Shown: positions 49,303 through 56,548, counted from the first letter of the stretch. The stretch: DNA of 64,000 nucleotides from JAGVXH01 sp041649755 (GCA_041649755.1 JBAZMK010000001.1:1-64000); one strand, 5' to 3'. Notes: generated by a model from the letters alone, not told the origin. Numbers and translations: made by a program.

Positions 49303-50677
49303 TCTTTTTAGGGAGGTCAAATTTTATATGAACTTCTTTAAGTTGTTTATCTGCTAAAGAAGAGGGTGCGTCAAGCATTAAATCTCTGGCTTCTTTGTTT
49401 TTTGGAAAAGCGATAACCTCTCTAATAGATTCTGCTCCAGTGATTATTTGAATTAACCTATCAAGCCCCCAAGCGATTCCTCCGTGTGGCGGAGCACCAA
49501 ATTTGAGTGCGTCAAGCAAGAAACCAAATTTTTCTTTTTGTTCTTCTTCATCAATACCTAAAAATTCAAAAACTTTTGATTGGATTTCTTCATTATGGAT
49601 TCTAATTGAACCTCCACCAATTTCAACTCCGTTTAAGACTATATCGTAAGCAATTGATTTAGCAGTTTTAGGGTCTTTTTCAAAAGACTTCATTTCTGGG
49701 TGTGTAAAAGGATGATGCGTTGCAACATATTTGTTATTTTCTTTTGAAAATTCAAAAGCAGGAAAATCAATAACCCAACAAAATGCAAATTCTTTTTTAT
49801 CTCCCTTATTTTTCCTCAAATCAGGCCGGTCTGTTCCATATTTCTTCATTGACTCATCATAGGTTATTCTTTTGAAGGGAGTTTTTATATCAACATTTAA
49901 GATTTCTTTCCAAATTCTTTTAAGGAGTTTTTCTGTTAGATTCATTATTTCTTCCTGTGTGATGAAAGACATTTCAATGTCAAGTTGTGTGAATTCCGGC
50001 TGTCTATCACTCCGTAAATCTTCGTCCCGCATACATTTTGCTATCTGAAAATATTTCTCAAAACCTGCGACCATCAAAAGTTGCTTGAATAATTGGGGAG
50101 ATTGCGGAAGTGCAAAAAACTTTCCCGGCTGGGTTCTGGACGGAACAACGTAATCTCGTGCGCCTTCGGGAGTTGATTTAGCCAGGATTGGAGTTTCAAA
50201 TTCATTAAAACCTTCTTCGTAGAGAGTATCTCTGATAACTTTAATAATCTGGCTTCTTAATATTAGATTTTTTTGCATTATGGGTCTTCTTAAATCCAAA
50301 TATCTATATTTTAATCTTACTTCTTCATTAGTATCAATATTATCTAAATCAAAAGGCAATGCAGGACAAATATTTAGAATTTCTATATTTGAAATTTTTA
50401 TCTCAACATTTCCAGCTGGGGAATTTTTATTTTCAGTTCCTTTTGGCCTTTCATTAACAATACCAGAAATGCTAATACAAGATTCTTTTAAGATATTTTT
50501 AGTTTTTTTAAAATTCTCTTCATTTTTTGCCGTTACAACACTTTGAACAGTCCCAGTGATATCTCTTATTTCCAAAAAGGTAATTTTTCCGTGTTCTCTA
50601 ATCGTATCTACCCAACCACTAATTAAGACTTCTTTACCCACAAGGGTTGGGAGTTTATTAATCATTGTTCTTTCCAT
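49292..50677 (-). CDS. aspS: Aspartyl-tRNA synthetase, bacterial type without GAD insert
   Basis: Class II synthetase of 461 residues. The N-terminal OB fold (about 1-105) binds the anticodon. Motif 2 (FQIAKCMRDEDLRSDRQPEFTQLD, about 210-233) and flanking segments (EFETPILAKSTPEGARDYVVPSR) are the bacterial sequence, not the archaeal RAEEHxTxRHLNE form. Bacterial enzymes carry a roughly 130-residue GAD domain after TDRPDLR; here only a short KNKGDKKE linker (about 289-296) precedes FAFCWVIDFP. Motif 3 GIAWGLDRL is intact. With GatCAB in the same region it may be non-discriminating and serve Asn-tRNA formation. TTTTATAAAC lies about 27 bases upstream. Confidence 0.93.
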   Translation of the reverse strand: MERTMINKLPTLVGKEVLISGWVDTIREHGKITFLEIRDITGTVQSVVTAKNEENFKKTKNILKESCISISGIVNERPKGTENKNSPAGNVEIKISNIEILNICPALPFDLDNIDTNEEVRLKYRYLDLRRPIMQKNLILRSQIIKVIRDTLYEEGFNEFETPILAKSTPEGARDYVVPSRTQPGKFFALPQSPQLFKQLLMVAGFEKYFQIAKCMRDEDLRSDRQPEFTQLDIEMSFITQEEIMNLTEKLLKRIWKEILNVDIKTPFKRITYDESMKKYGTDRPDLRKNKGDKKEFAFCWVIDFPAFEFSKENNKYVATHHPFTHPEMKSFEKDPKTAKSIAYDIVLNGVEIGGGSIRIHNEEIQSKVFEFLGIDEEEQKEKFGFLLDALKFGAPPHGGIAWGLDRLIQIITGAESIREVIAFPKNKEARDLMLDAPSSLADKQLKEVHIKFDLPKKTKH

Positions 50678-50759
50678 AAGAGAGTGAACAAGCTAGAGTT
50701 TATAAAACTGATGTTGTTTATAATAAATTAAAAATAAATAAATTAAATAATCTGAAAGA

Positions 50760-50849
50760 TTATCTTTTCTTTTTTTTCTTAGTAGTCTTCTTTACCGCCT
50801 TTTTCTTAACCGGTTTCTTCTTAGAAACTTTTTTCTTTTTTGCAACCAT
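50760..50849 (-). CDS. Lysine-rich 29-residue microprotein
   Basis: Encodes 29 residues, beginning MVAKKKKVSKKKPVKKK and ending KKKKKR, with 19 lysines and no acidic residue. The ATG follows AAAGGAGG by four bases, the same arrangement as the DUF5679-like gene, so it is very probably translated. It resembles the lysine-rich tails of histone H1-like or ribosomal proteins. A nucleic-acid-binding role (RNA, DNA compaction) is likely by composition alone. No partner gene is obvious. Confidence 0.65.
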   Translation of the reverse strand: MVAKKKKVSKKKPVKKKAVKKTTKKKKKR

Positions 50850-50853
50850 TTTT

Positions 50854-50861
50854 CCTCCTTT
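50854..50861 (-). promoter_or_regulatory. Shine-Dalgarno site of the Lys-rich microprotein
   Basis: AAAGGAGG, four bases before the ATG at 50849. Supports the reality of this very short gene. Confidence 0.65.
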
Positions 50862-50971
50862 AATTTATCCTAAGATGAAAACTTAAGGCAACACAACTAT
50901 TTAAATTCTTCCCTTCTTAACAATGATTTTTATTTTTTAGAATATCTATTTTTATTTTGTCGTCGGAAAAA

Positions 50972-51229
50972 TCAGGCTTTCTTGTAAGCGAGTCTTTGAA
51001 TTAAAAGAATAAGCCACATTGAGCCATTGAAGAAAGAAATTACAGAAGACAGAAATAGATTCAGTGAAAAGTAAACTATTGTAACTGCATAAAGACCGAG
51101 AGTTGTAAAAAAAGAAGTCTGGAATACGATGAATCCTTTTCTTTCTTTAAATCCTTTGACAACCTGAAAAATTAGAGAATATCCAAATAAGATATTTGCT
51201 ATCGCAACAACCATATCCTGCCAAATCAT
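50972..51229 (-). CDS. Small three-helix membrane protein
   Basis: An 85-residue protein with three hydrophobic helices (AIANILFGYSLIFQVVKGF, GLYAVTIVYFSLNLFLSSVISFF, SMWLILLIQRLAYKKA). The layout is a little like half-transporters of the SemiSWEET or PQ-loop type but the proline-glutamine motif is absent. No family assigned. Its promoter box CTTATATAAAG is palindromic and sits between it and the divergent short gene at 51290. Confidence 0.55.
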   Translation of the reverse strand: MIWQDMVVAIANILFGYSLIFQVVKGFKERKGFIVFQTSFFTTLGLYAVTIVYFSLNLFLSSVISFFNGSMWLILLIQRLAYKKA

Positions 51230-51289
51230 TTAGTCATGAATAAAAGAGCTTATATAAAGATTTTTATAGTTCTTTTTTTAATTTAATAT

Positions 51290-51451
51290 ATGAATATCAA
51301 ATATAAAATGCTTTTTGTTTCTGGGATTTCAGGGGCTTTTGGCGGTATGGCTGGTTCGGCTTCAGGTTCAAACAGCTGGGTTGTCGTCGGATTCGTCTCC
51401 GCCGTTGTAGCATTTATCATTGCCTGGCTTTTAAGCGGGTATATAAAATAA
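51290..51451 (+). CDS. 53-residue membrane peptide
   Basis: Encodes 53 residues with a Gly/Ser-rich first half (SGISGAFGGMAGSASGS) and a C-terminal membrane helix (WVVVGFVSAVVAFIIAWLLSG) ending YIK. A TTTTTATAG box is about 25 bases before the ATG. The stop is immediately followed by the stop of convergent gatB, leaving no gap. No family recognised. Compositional sense and promoter support it as a gene. Confidence 0.6.
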   Translation: MNIKYKMLFVSGISGAFGGMAGSASGSNSWVVVGFVSAVVAFIIAWLLSGYIK

Positions 51452-52885
51452 TTAGGAAAGAATTTCGTTTAAATTTTCGTTTACTTCTTTTCCAGAGATT
51501 TGTCCAGAAAATTTTGCCATAATTAGCCCCATATAGGCCCCTTTTGAAAGATTCGGTTTTTCTTTAATTATCTTTTTAATTTCTTCTTTTAGATTAACTT
51601 CTGATTTTTTAAGCGCTTCTTTTATTAAAGTTCCAGACACAATTTTTTGCAAAACATTCCTTACATCATTTGAAGAAATCTTTTTATCAACTTCTTCAAG
51701 AACGTTTTCTATTACATGGATATTTAAAATATTTTCAACTTCTTCTAGAGATTTATTTTCTTTTTTTGCTATCTCTCTTGGGAAGAGAGTAATTGATTTG
51801 GCTATCAGTTCTGGATTGTCTAAGGTATTCATTAATATTTTGAAGTCTTCAACTTTGTTTTGATTTAAAATTAATTTTATAAGTTCGTCGTTAAGTCCAA
51901 ATTTTTTTAAATAAGATTTGTTCTCTGAAATTAATTTTGGGAGGGTTCTTTTGGCTTCGTTTAATATTTCTTTTGATATTTTAAGGAGTGGTATGTCTGT
52001 TTCTGGGTACATTCTTGCTGAACCTGGCATTGGCCTTAAAAATTCTGTCGTTCCATCTTGTTTCGCCCGTCTTACTTCGCTTATGCATTTTCCCATCTTG
52101 ATACATTCTTTTTGTCTTTCTATTTCTTCGTTGATTGTTTTTATCATTGTTTTCTGATCCTGAAACCCCTTGATTTCTACTCTTTTGCTTCCTTTAATAG
52201 AGATATTTACATCTTGTCTTATCGTTCCTATTCCCCTCTTGACTTTGCAAGCTCTTAATATTTCTCCAATTTTTAGGGCAGTTTCTTTTATTTGTTCTGG
52301 GGTATGCATGTGAGGTCCTGTAGCGATTTCCACCAAAGGAATCCCTAATCTGTCTAATTTGTAGGTTCTTGAAGTTTCATCATCTTCTTTGTCTTTTGAG
52401 GAAGGTCTGGCTGAGTCCTCTTCTAAAAAGAGATAATCAATGGCAACTTTTCCGAATGAGGTGTCCACCCACCCGTCGTAAGCAATTAAAGCGGTTCTTT
52501 GAAAACCAGAGGTGTTTGAGCCGTCCACGACGGTCTTTCTCATAATTTGAGTTACTGGAAAAATCTTGCAGTTTAATAAAAGTGCAATGTGGAGACTTAT
52601 TAGAAGGGCTTCTTCGTTAATTGGTCTTGGGGGTTCTTCATCTAATTCTACCAAGCAGTTGGTGTCATATACTTCATAAGTAAATTTTTTTGTTTTAGAT
52701 TTTTCGTAAGTTGCAGCAATGTCAATTTCTCCTGTTTCACCTATGACAGGGTTTATCTCTCTTTCAATCTTAAACGAAGGAGTGTCGTTTCTTAAGATTG
52801 AAGGACACCTACAAAATAATTTTTGTGTTTCTAACTGCTGATGAATTTCAAGTCCTGCTTTCAAACCAATTTTTTCGTAATCCAT
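51452..52885 (-). CDS. gatB: Asp/Glu-tRNA amidotransferase subunit B
   Basis: Catalytic subunit of GatCAB that activates the mischarged aspartyl or glutamyl residue and amidates it. 477 residues with GLEIHQQLETQKLFCRCP at the N-terminus, the kinase-like core (GTIRQDVNISI, RVEIKGFQDQK), MYPETDIPLL and a C-terminal YqeY-like helical tail (about 330-477; KAYMGLIMAKFSGQISG). The C-terminal part binds the tRNA D-loop. It is separate from gatC/gatA, 2.6-4 kb away with aspS between. A shared TATA lies between it and the divergent gene at 52955. Confidence 0.95.
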   Translation of the reverse strand: MDYEKIGLKAGLEIHQQLETQKLFCRCPSILRNDTPSFKIEREINPVIGETGEIDIAATYEKSKTKKFTYEVYDTNCLVELDEEPPRPINEEALLISLHIALLLNCKIFPVTQIMRKTVVDGSNTSGFQRTALIAYDGWVDTSFGKVAIDYLFLEEDSARPSSKDKEDDETSRTYKLDRLGIPLVEIATGPHMHTPEQIKETALKIGEILRACKVKRGIGTIRQDVNISIKGSKRVEIKGFQDQKTMIKTINEEIERQKECIKMGKCISEVRRAKQDGTTEFLRPMPGSARMYPETDIPLLKISKEILNEAKRTLPKLISENKSYLKKFGLNDELIKLILNQNKVEDFKILMNTLDNPELIAKSITLFPREIAKKENKSLEEVENILNIHVIENVLEEVDKKISSNDVRNVLQKIVSGTLIKEALKKSEVNLKEEIKKIIKEKPNLSKGAYMGLIMAKFSGQISGKEVNENLNEILS

Positions 52886-52954
52886 AAAACAACTTATTCC
52901 AATAACTTTAAATAATCTTGCCTCTTTTCATTGTCAATTAAATTGAGGTGAAAA

Positions 52955-53224
52955 ATGAAGTTATCAAAGATAAAATACTCTTCAGCTAGTTTTTTTGGTG
53001 TCTTTGCATTAGTTATGTACCTCATAATAGGTCTTTTAAGCTACCTTATAGTTTGGCAAGCTCCAGAAATGACAGAAATCTTAGGTGAGATAACTTTTTT
53101 GCAGGCAGTAGTTTTAACTCCTATTGTAGGGGGGGTTGTTAGTTATGTATTTGTATTATTTGCGATATGGATATATAATCTTGTTGCAAGAAGTTACCCT
53201 ATAGCTTGGGAAGTTAAAAAGTAA
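52955..53224 (+). CDS. Small two-helix membrane protein
   Basis: An 89-residue protein with two membrane helices (SASFFGVFALVMYLIIGLLSYLIVW and VVLTPIVGGVVSYVFVLFAIWIYNLVA). It resembles the DUF3566 group of transmembrane proteins in overall plan, but I cannot be sure. GAGGTG five bases before the ATG acts as Shine-Dalgarno site. It stands between gatB and tRNA-Glu. Confidence 0.6.
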   Translation: MKLSKIKYSSASFFGVFALVMYLIIGLLSYLIVWQAPEMTEILGEITFLQAVVLTPIVGGVVSYVFVLFAIWIYNLVARSYPIAWEVKK

Positions 53225-53277
53225 TTTTAGTTTTAATCTAGGGAAAGAATATTCCCTTTCCCGCTCGTTTTTTATGT

Positions 53278-53408
53278 TTTTAGAGTGCTCGCGCCGGTGC
53301 TCACAATCATGTCTTGCTCAAAAGGAGAATCTTTTCTGTGCTTTGGGTGTTCACAAGACCTAATTGTTCGTTGAACCCTCGGGTTCAAATCCTTCCTTTA
53401 TTTTAGAG
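53278..53408 (-). repeat. tRNA-3'-associated element, tRNA-Glu copy
   Basis: Lies 3' of tRNA-Glu. The last 12 bases of the tRNA plus eight flanking bases (20 in all, 53401-53420) recur at 53278-53297, giving a 123-base unit. Between them, in tRNA orientation, are an antisense T-arm piece, the palindrome TTGAACCC-GA-GGGTTCAA (53371-53388), CAATTAGGTCTTG (53354-53366), about 37 bases and CAAGACATGATTG (53304-53316). The last two motifs are inverted repeats that form a 12-pair stem with one G-A mismatch. Confidence 0.8.
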
Positions 53409-53481
53409 TGCTCGCGCCGGGATTTGAACCCGGGTCGCTGCCGTGAAAGGGCAGAATCCTTGGCCACTAGACTACGCGAGC
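53409..53481 (-). tRNA. tRNA-Glu (TTC)
   Basis: 73 bases. Acceptor GCTCGCG (53475-53481) pairs with CGCGAGC (53410-53416), discriminator A. Anticodon loop CTTTCAC has anticodon TTC at 53445-53447. T-arm CCGGG-TTCAAAT-CCCGG-like pairing is complete. No intron and no encoded CCA. CCTTTAAAAACA lies about 30 bases upstream. The 3' end is duplicated 123 bases downstream. Confidence 0.95.
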
Positions 53482-53578
53482 GTATTCATAGAGGTCTAAA
53501 TTTGTTTTTAAAGGTTACTAAATAATCTATCAGAAGGAAAATACAAAGACATAAAAACCCTTATTTTCTTGATATTTT

Positions 53579-54571
53579 ATGGTAAAAGTCGCAGTGAAAA
53601 AAGCGAATGAACCTTCTTCCAGTATGTTGATAAATGACCTTATCTTCAAGGAACTTATCAAAAGAGGTTATTCTCTTGAAGGAAACACGAGAGTATGGAA
53701 TCTCGCCGACTCTAAACTTTGGTATTTGACCCCTGAACAGGCTCAAGCTTATTTAGATATTTTAGATTCTGAGAGTTATGGTAGTGATTTTGGGCCTAAG
53801 GAATTAACATTAATTCATAAGTACTTAAAAGAATTTATTAAAAAGGGGGGGAAAGGTCCTTTAAATTTGGTTGATTTAGGTTGTGGCGATGGAAGAAAAG
53901 CTGCGATTTTTGTAAAGGGTTTTCTGGAAGAAGGGGAAGAGATAAGATATTGCCCTATTGATATTAGTGGGTATATGGTAACTAAGGCTATTAATACAAT
54001 TTCTGATCTTGGAATAAGTGAAGTAATTGAATCAAAGTGGAATATATCAGATTTTGAAAATTTAGAAAATATAATCCCCTTACTAAATTATAAGGAGTAT
54101 AAGAAGAGTTTTTTCTTATTACTAGGTAATACCTTAAGTAATTTTGAATTTCATGAATTAATGTACGAAGTAAGAAGCAGTATGAAATCGGGGGATTTAC
54201 TTTTGATAGGTAATGGCTTGGATAACAACAGGGTGGAAGAAGATGTTGTTAAGTTTTGTAAGGAAAATAATTTATTTAATAAGTTTTTTACCAAAATCCC
54301 TTTGCAGATTGGTCTTGATGAAGAGGATATAGAATTTGAAGTTAGATTTAAGAATTATAGAATAGAATATTATTACATTCTTAATAAAGACAAAAAAGTA
54401 AAATTTCAAAACAAAGAAATTAATTTTTTGAAAGGCGACCAATTAATTGTTGCAGTTTCTTATCATTACAACAAAGAGGATTTCATAAGTTTCCTTAATC
54501 TTTATTTTGATGAGGTCAGTGTCAAGGTTTCTGATGACGGCTCTTATGCTCTTGCACTTTGTAAAAAATAA
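53579..54571 (+). CDS. EgtD-like SAM-dependent methyltransferase
   Basis: A 330-residue protein of the EgtD/Methyltransf_33 fold, whose known member trimethylates histidine to hercynine. An N-terminal helical part (about 1-90, with WNLADSKLWYLTPEQAQAYL) is followed by the Rossmann core: VDLGCGDGRKAA (about 98-109, SAM binding), CPIDISGYMV, and the family-typical LLLGNTLSNF and LLIGNGLDNN motifs. The C-terminal part contains FKNYRIEYYYILN. The histidine-pocket residues cannot be confirmed by eye, and no ergothioneine genes are near. A TATAAAAACC box lies about 25-30 bases before the ATG. Confidence 0.75.
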   Translation: MVKVAVKKANEPSSSMLINDLIFKELIKRGYSLEGNTRVWNLADSKLWYLTPEQAQAYLDILDSESYGSDFGPKELTLIHKYLKEFIKKGGKGPLNLVDLGCGDGRKAAIFVKGFLEEGEEIRYCPIDISGYMVTKAINTISDLGISEVIESKWNISDFENLENIIPLLNYKEYKKSFFLLLGNTLSNFEFHELMYEVRSSMKSGDLLLIGNGLDNNRVEEDVVKFCKENNLFNKFFTKIPLQIGLDEEDIEFEVRFKNYRIEYYYILNKDKKVKFQNKEINFLKGDQLIVAVSYHYNKEDFISFLNLYFDEVSVKVSDDGSYALALCKK

Positions 54572-55015
54572 TCAGGCGAGTCTGTGTCTTCCTAATATGC
54601 TTATTTGTTTTTTAACTTCGTCTGGTTTTGGTGCATGCGCAACATTCTTCCAATTTGGGTCTGATGAAACAGCATAAAATCCTCTTATAGTGTCCAGCAC
54701 CTGATTATCTGAATGCCTTGTTGGACCCAATTTGTCAATAATCCTTTGTGTGATTCTTCCTCCTGAATAGAAAATTATTAAAGGACTTTTTAATGGGTCT
54801 TTCAAAAGACCCATCAAATCTGAAACCATCGGTTTAAGTATCTCTTCTGGGACATGAGAGTAGAATTCTCTCCAAAATTCTTCTTTTGGAGGGACCATTC
54901 TGTAAGGTTCTCGTGTCCTGTGAAATCCCCCTGTAACTCTTAAATGATTTTCTAAAGTAATAATGACCCTTCCTTCAATTTCAGGATTATCTATAGGTGG
55001 AAAAGGTTTGGTCAT
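54572..55015 (-). CDS. Divergent nucleoside diphosphate kinase-like protein
   Basis: A 147-residue protein with the NDK C-terminal order: PLIIFYSGGRITQRIIDKLGPTRHSD, then TIRGFYAVSS and NVAHAPKPDEVKKQI. The histidine of NxxH (H127) matches the phosphate-carrying His of NDK, with Ala replacing the following Ser/Gly. The N-terminal ALIKPD segment is not recognisable. NDK exchanges phosphate between nucleoside di- and triphosphates. Upstream in-frame starts exist at 55039 (ATG) and 55054 (TTG); 55015 avoids overlap with the MazG-like gene. The pairing with MazG suggests nucleotide-pool work. Confidence 0.58.
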   Translation of the reverse strand: MTKPFPPIDNPEIEGRVIITLENHLRVTGGFHRTREPYRMVPPKEEFWREFYSHVPEEILKPMVSDLMGLLKDPLKSPLIIFYSGGRITQRIIDKLGPTRHSDNQVLDTIRGFYAVSSDPNWKNVAHAPKPDEVKKQISILGRHRLA

Positions 55016-55022
55016 AAAAAAA

Positions 55023-55439
55023 CTATAGTCGGTTATCATCTTTATTCCAATCAATCATTTCCCCTTTTCTTCTGGCGTTTTCAATGGTGAATCCTTTAGG
55101 GTATCTTTCTTTTAGTTTTGCGATATTTTCGTCTAGAATTTCTTGTAGACTCCAATTAAAGAAATTGCAAATCATAGCGGTATACCAAAGTGTATCTCCT
55201 ATATTTTCGCGAATGCCGTCTTTTTTGTCGTTATTATGCATAAATGTTTTTTTGATACAAGAGGCGACATCTCCCGCTTCTCCTGTAATCCCAAGACCCC
55301 ATGTTAAAATCTCTTCTACAGGCGTCTCAAATTTCTTTGCTGTAGACTTGCATAAAAACTGATATTCGTCAAGAACTCTATCCTTTTCAATAGAATCTAA
55401 AATTTCAGTTATCTTTTTTTTCGCTTCTTCTTTCTCCAT
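55023..55439 (-). CDS. MazG-like nucleotide pyrophosphohydrolase
   Basis: A 138-residue all-helical protein of the MazG/all-alpha NTP pyrophosphatase group. Metal ligands lie in GITGEAGDVASCIKK (ExxD-like) and in RENIGDTLWYTAMICN (ExxxD). The end KLKERYPKGF is a common MazG hallmark. It hydrolyses non-canonical or excess NTPs to NMP. A CTTAAATATT box about 28 bases upstream supports the start. The NDK-like gene follows on the same strand. Confidence 0.85.
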   Translation of the reverse strand: MEKEEAKKKITEILDSIEKDRVLDEYQFLCKSTAKKFETPVEEILTWGLGITGEAGDVASCIKKTFMHNNDKKDGIRENIGDTLWYTAMICNFFNWSLQEILDENIAKLKERYPKGFTIENARRKGEMIDWNKDDNRL

Positions 55440-55500
55440 AACAGAACTTAATAAAAGAAATATTTAAGGATTTATATAGTAAAATATCTATTTTTCGTAA
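55440..55500. other. Short promoter region before the tandem repeats
   Basis: Sixty AT-rich bases holding the MazG-like gene promoter, then the distal end of the first 116-base repeat. Confidence 0.45.
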
Positions 55501-55616
55501 TTCAAATCAATTCGTGTAAATGAGCCCGCTGAGATTTTATTCGCAATCATGTCTTTCTCAAGATAGTCTAAATGTAATAATCAAAAGACCTAATTGCTCA
55601 CTCAGGACGTCCTTCG
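55501..55616 (-). repeat. 116-bp tandem repeat, distal copy (tRNA-Ile element)
   Basis: Identical over all 116 bases to 55617-55732. Contains a copy of the tRNA-Ile 3' end, CAATTAGGTCTTT-type and AAAGACATGATTG-type inverted motifs (55584-55597 and 55543-55556), and the AGGACGTCCT palindrome. Confidence 0.9.
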
Positions 55617-55732
55617 TTCAAATCAATTCGTGTAAATGAGCCCGCTGAGATTTTATTCGCAATCATGTCTTTCTCAAGATAGTCTAAATGTAATAATCAA
55701 AAGACCTAATTGCTCACTCAGGACGTCCTTCG
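55617..55732 (-). repeat. 116-bp tandem repeat, proximal copy (tRNA-Ile element)
   Basis: In tRNA orientation: an antisense T-arm piece (GATTTGAAC), the palindrome AGGACGTCCT (55720-55729) that restores the tRNA's own GTCCTGAGT, GCAATTAGGTCTTT (55700-55713), about 25 bases, AAAGACATGATTGC (55659-55672) and then the tRNA 3' end again. The two motifs pair over 14 positions with one mismatch. Where the Glu copy has G...C at the inner end, this copy has T...A, a compensatory change. Confidence 0.9.
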
Positions 55733-55769
55733 TTCAAATCAATTCGTGTAAATGAGCCCGCTGAGATTT
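55733..55769 (-). repeat. Third, partial repeat copy overlapping tRNA-Ile
   Basis: 37 bases shared with the starts of both full units: the last 17 bases of the tRNA gene and 20 bases of its 3' flank. It marks the junction at which the unit enters or leaves the tRNA. Confidence 0.85.
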
Positions 55770-55826
55770 GAACTCAGGACCCCCGCCTTATCAGAGCGGT
55801 GCGCTACCTGGCTGCGCTACGGGCTC
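55753..55826 (-). tRNA. tRNA-Ile (GAT)
   Basis: 74 bases. Acceptor GAGCCCG (55820-55826) pairs with CGGGCTC (55754-55760), discriminator A at 55753. D-stem GCGC/GCGC; anticodon stem CCGCT/GGCGG; loop CTGATAA with anticodon GAT at 55790-55792; T-arm TGAG-TTCAAAT-CTCA. No intron, no encoded CCA. TTTTATAAAC lies about 30 bases upstream. Two tandem 116-bp units follow its 3' end. Confidence 0.95.
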
Positions 55827-55866
55827 ATAGACATTTTAAAAAATAGTTGTTTATAAAATTACGCTT

Positions 55867-56475
55867 TTAAACCTTTAACTCAATCATAAGCTTTTCGTCT
55901 TTTATGTAGAATTGAATAATTTCAAAGGTCATTGGGATAAATTTTGTGTAGCATTTTTCTTTTGAGTAAGCTTTTATTTCAAGCCCTGAAGCAAGTTTTG
56001 AGATTATTACCTCTCTCGGCGATTTTACGCCAGGGGTTGATAATTCATAAATTACTCTGTCTGACAGACGACGAACTTTTGATTCAGCTTCAACTTTAGG
56101 CAGTTTTATTCTTTCTCTTATTTCTTCTTCTGTAAAGTTGTTAGTAATTAGAGGTTTTTTGTTTTGTACAACTTGTTTTATTTGGGGGTTTCCTGTTGAA
56201 ATCTTTATTTTAAATCCTTTTGGAACATGTCCGTTTCCCGATTTTTCCATTTCATTCATTTGTTTTTCTAATTGTTTTACTAAAGAATCCATTATTTTTT
56301 CCATTCCAAAAGGCAGTTTCATCTCATTTCTAAATACTTCTGGTGAATCTTCTCTTCCCAACAAGCCATAATCTTTTTCTTCCCGTACTTTCTTGAAAGA
56401 TTCACCACAATATGGGCAAAAACGGAATTTTCTTTCAATATTTTTAGCACAAGAAGGACACTTCCTTTTGAACAT
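55867..56475 (-). CDS. Zinc-ribbon protein with Hsp20-like domain
   Basis: A 202-residue protein. The N-terminus is a two-CxxC zinc ribbon (CPSCAKNIERKFRFCPYCGESF). A Lys/Glu/Gln-rich linker with coiled-coil tendency (about 35-85) follows, then an alpha-crystallin-like beta sandwich (about 130-202): DRVIYELSTPGVKSPREVIISKLASGLEIKA. The Hsp20 fold binds unfolding proteins; fusion to a zinc ribbon suggests a ribosome- or nucleic-acid-linked chaperone. A TTTAAATAG box lies about 28 bases before the ATG. The IXI tail motif of small heat-shock proteins is not clear. Confidence 0.7.
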   Translation of the reverse strand: MFKRKCPSCAKNIERKFRFCPYCGESFKKVREEKDYGLLGREDSPEVFRNEMKLPFGMEKIMDSLVKQLEKQMNEMEKSGNGHVPKGFKIKISTGNPQIKQVVQNKKPLITNNFTEEEIRERIKLPKVEAESKVRRLSDRVIYELSTPGVKSPREVIISKLASGLEIKAYSKEKCYTKFIPMTFEIIQFYIKDEKLMIELKV

Positions 56476-56548
56476 ATTATGAAATAGCCTTTATCCTATT
56501 TAAATTTTCCTATGTAAGGTATAAAAACTTTATTTTCTTACTTATTTA

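Noticed and set aside
55501..55769. Tandem repeats read as a CRISPR array
   Set aside because: The whole 116-base unit is identical, so there are no variable spacers; each unit contains a tRNA 3' end, and no cas gene is present.
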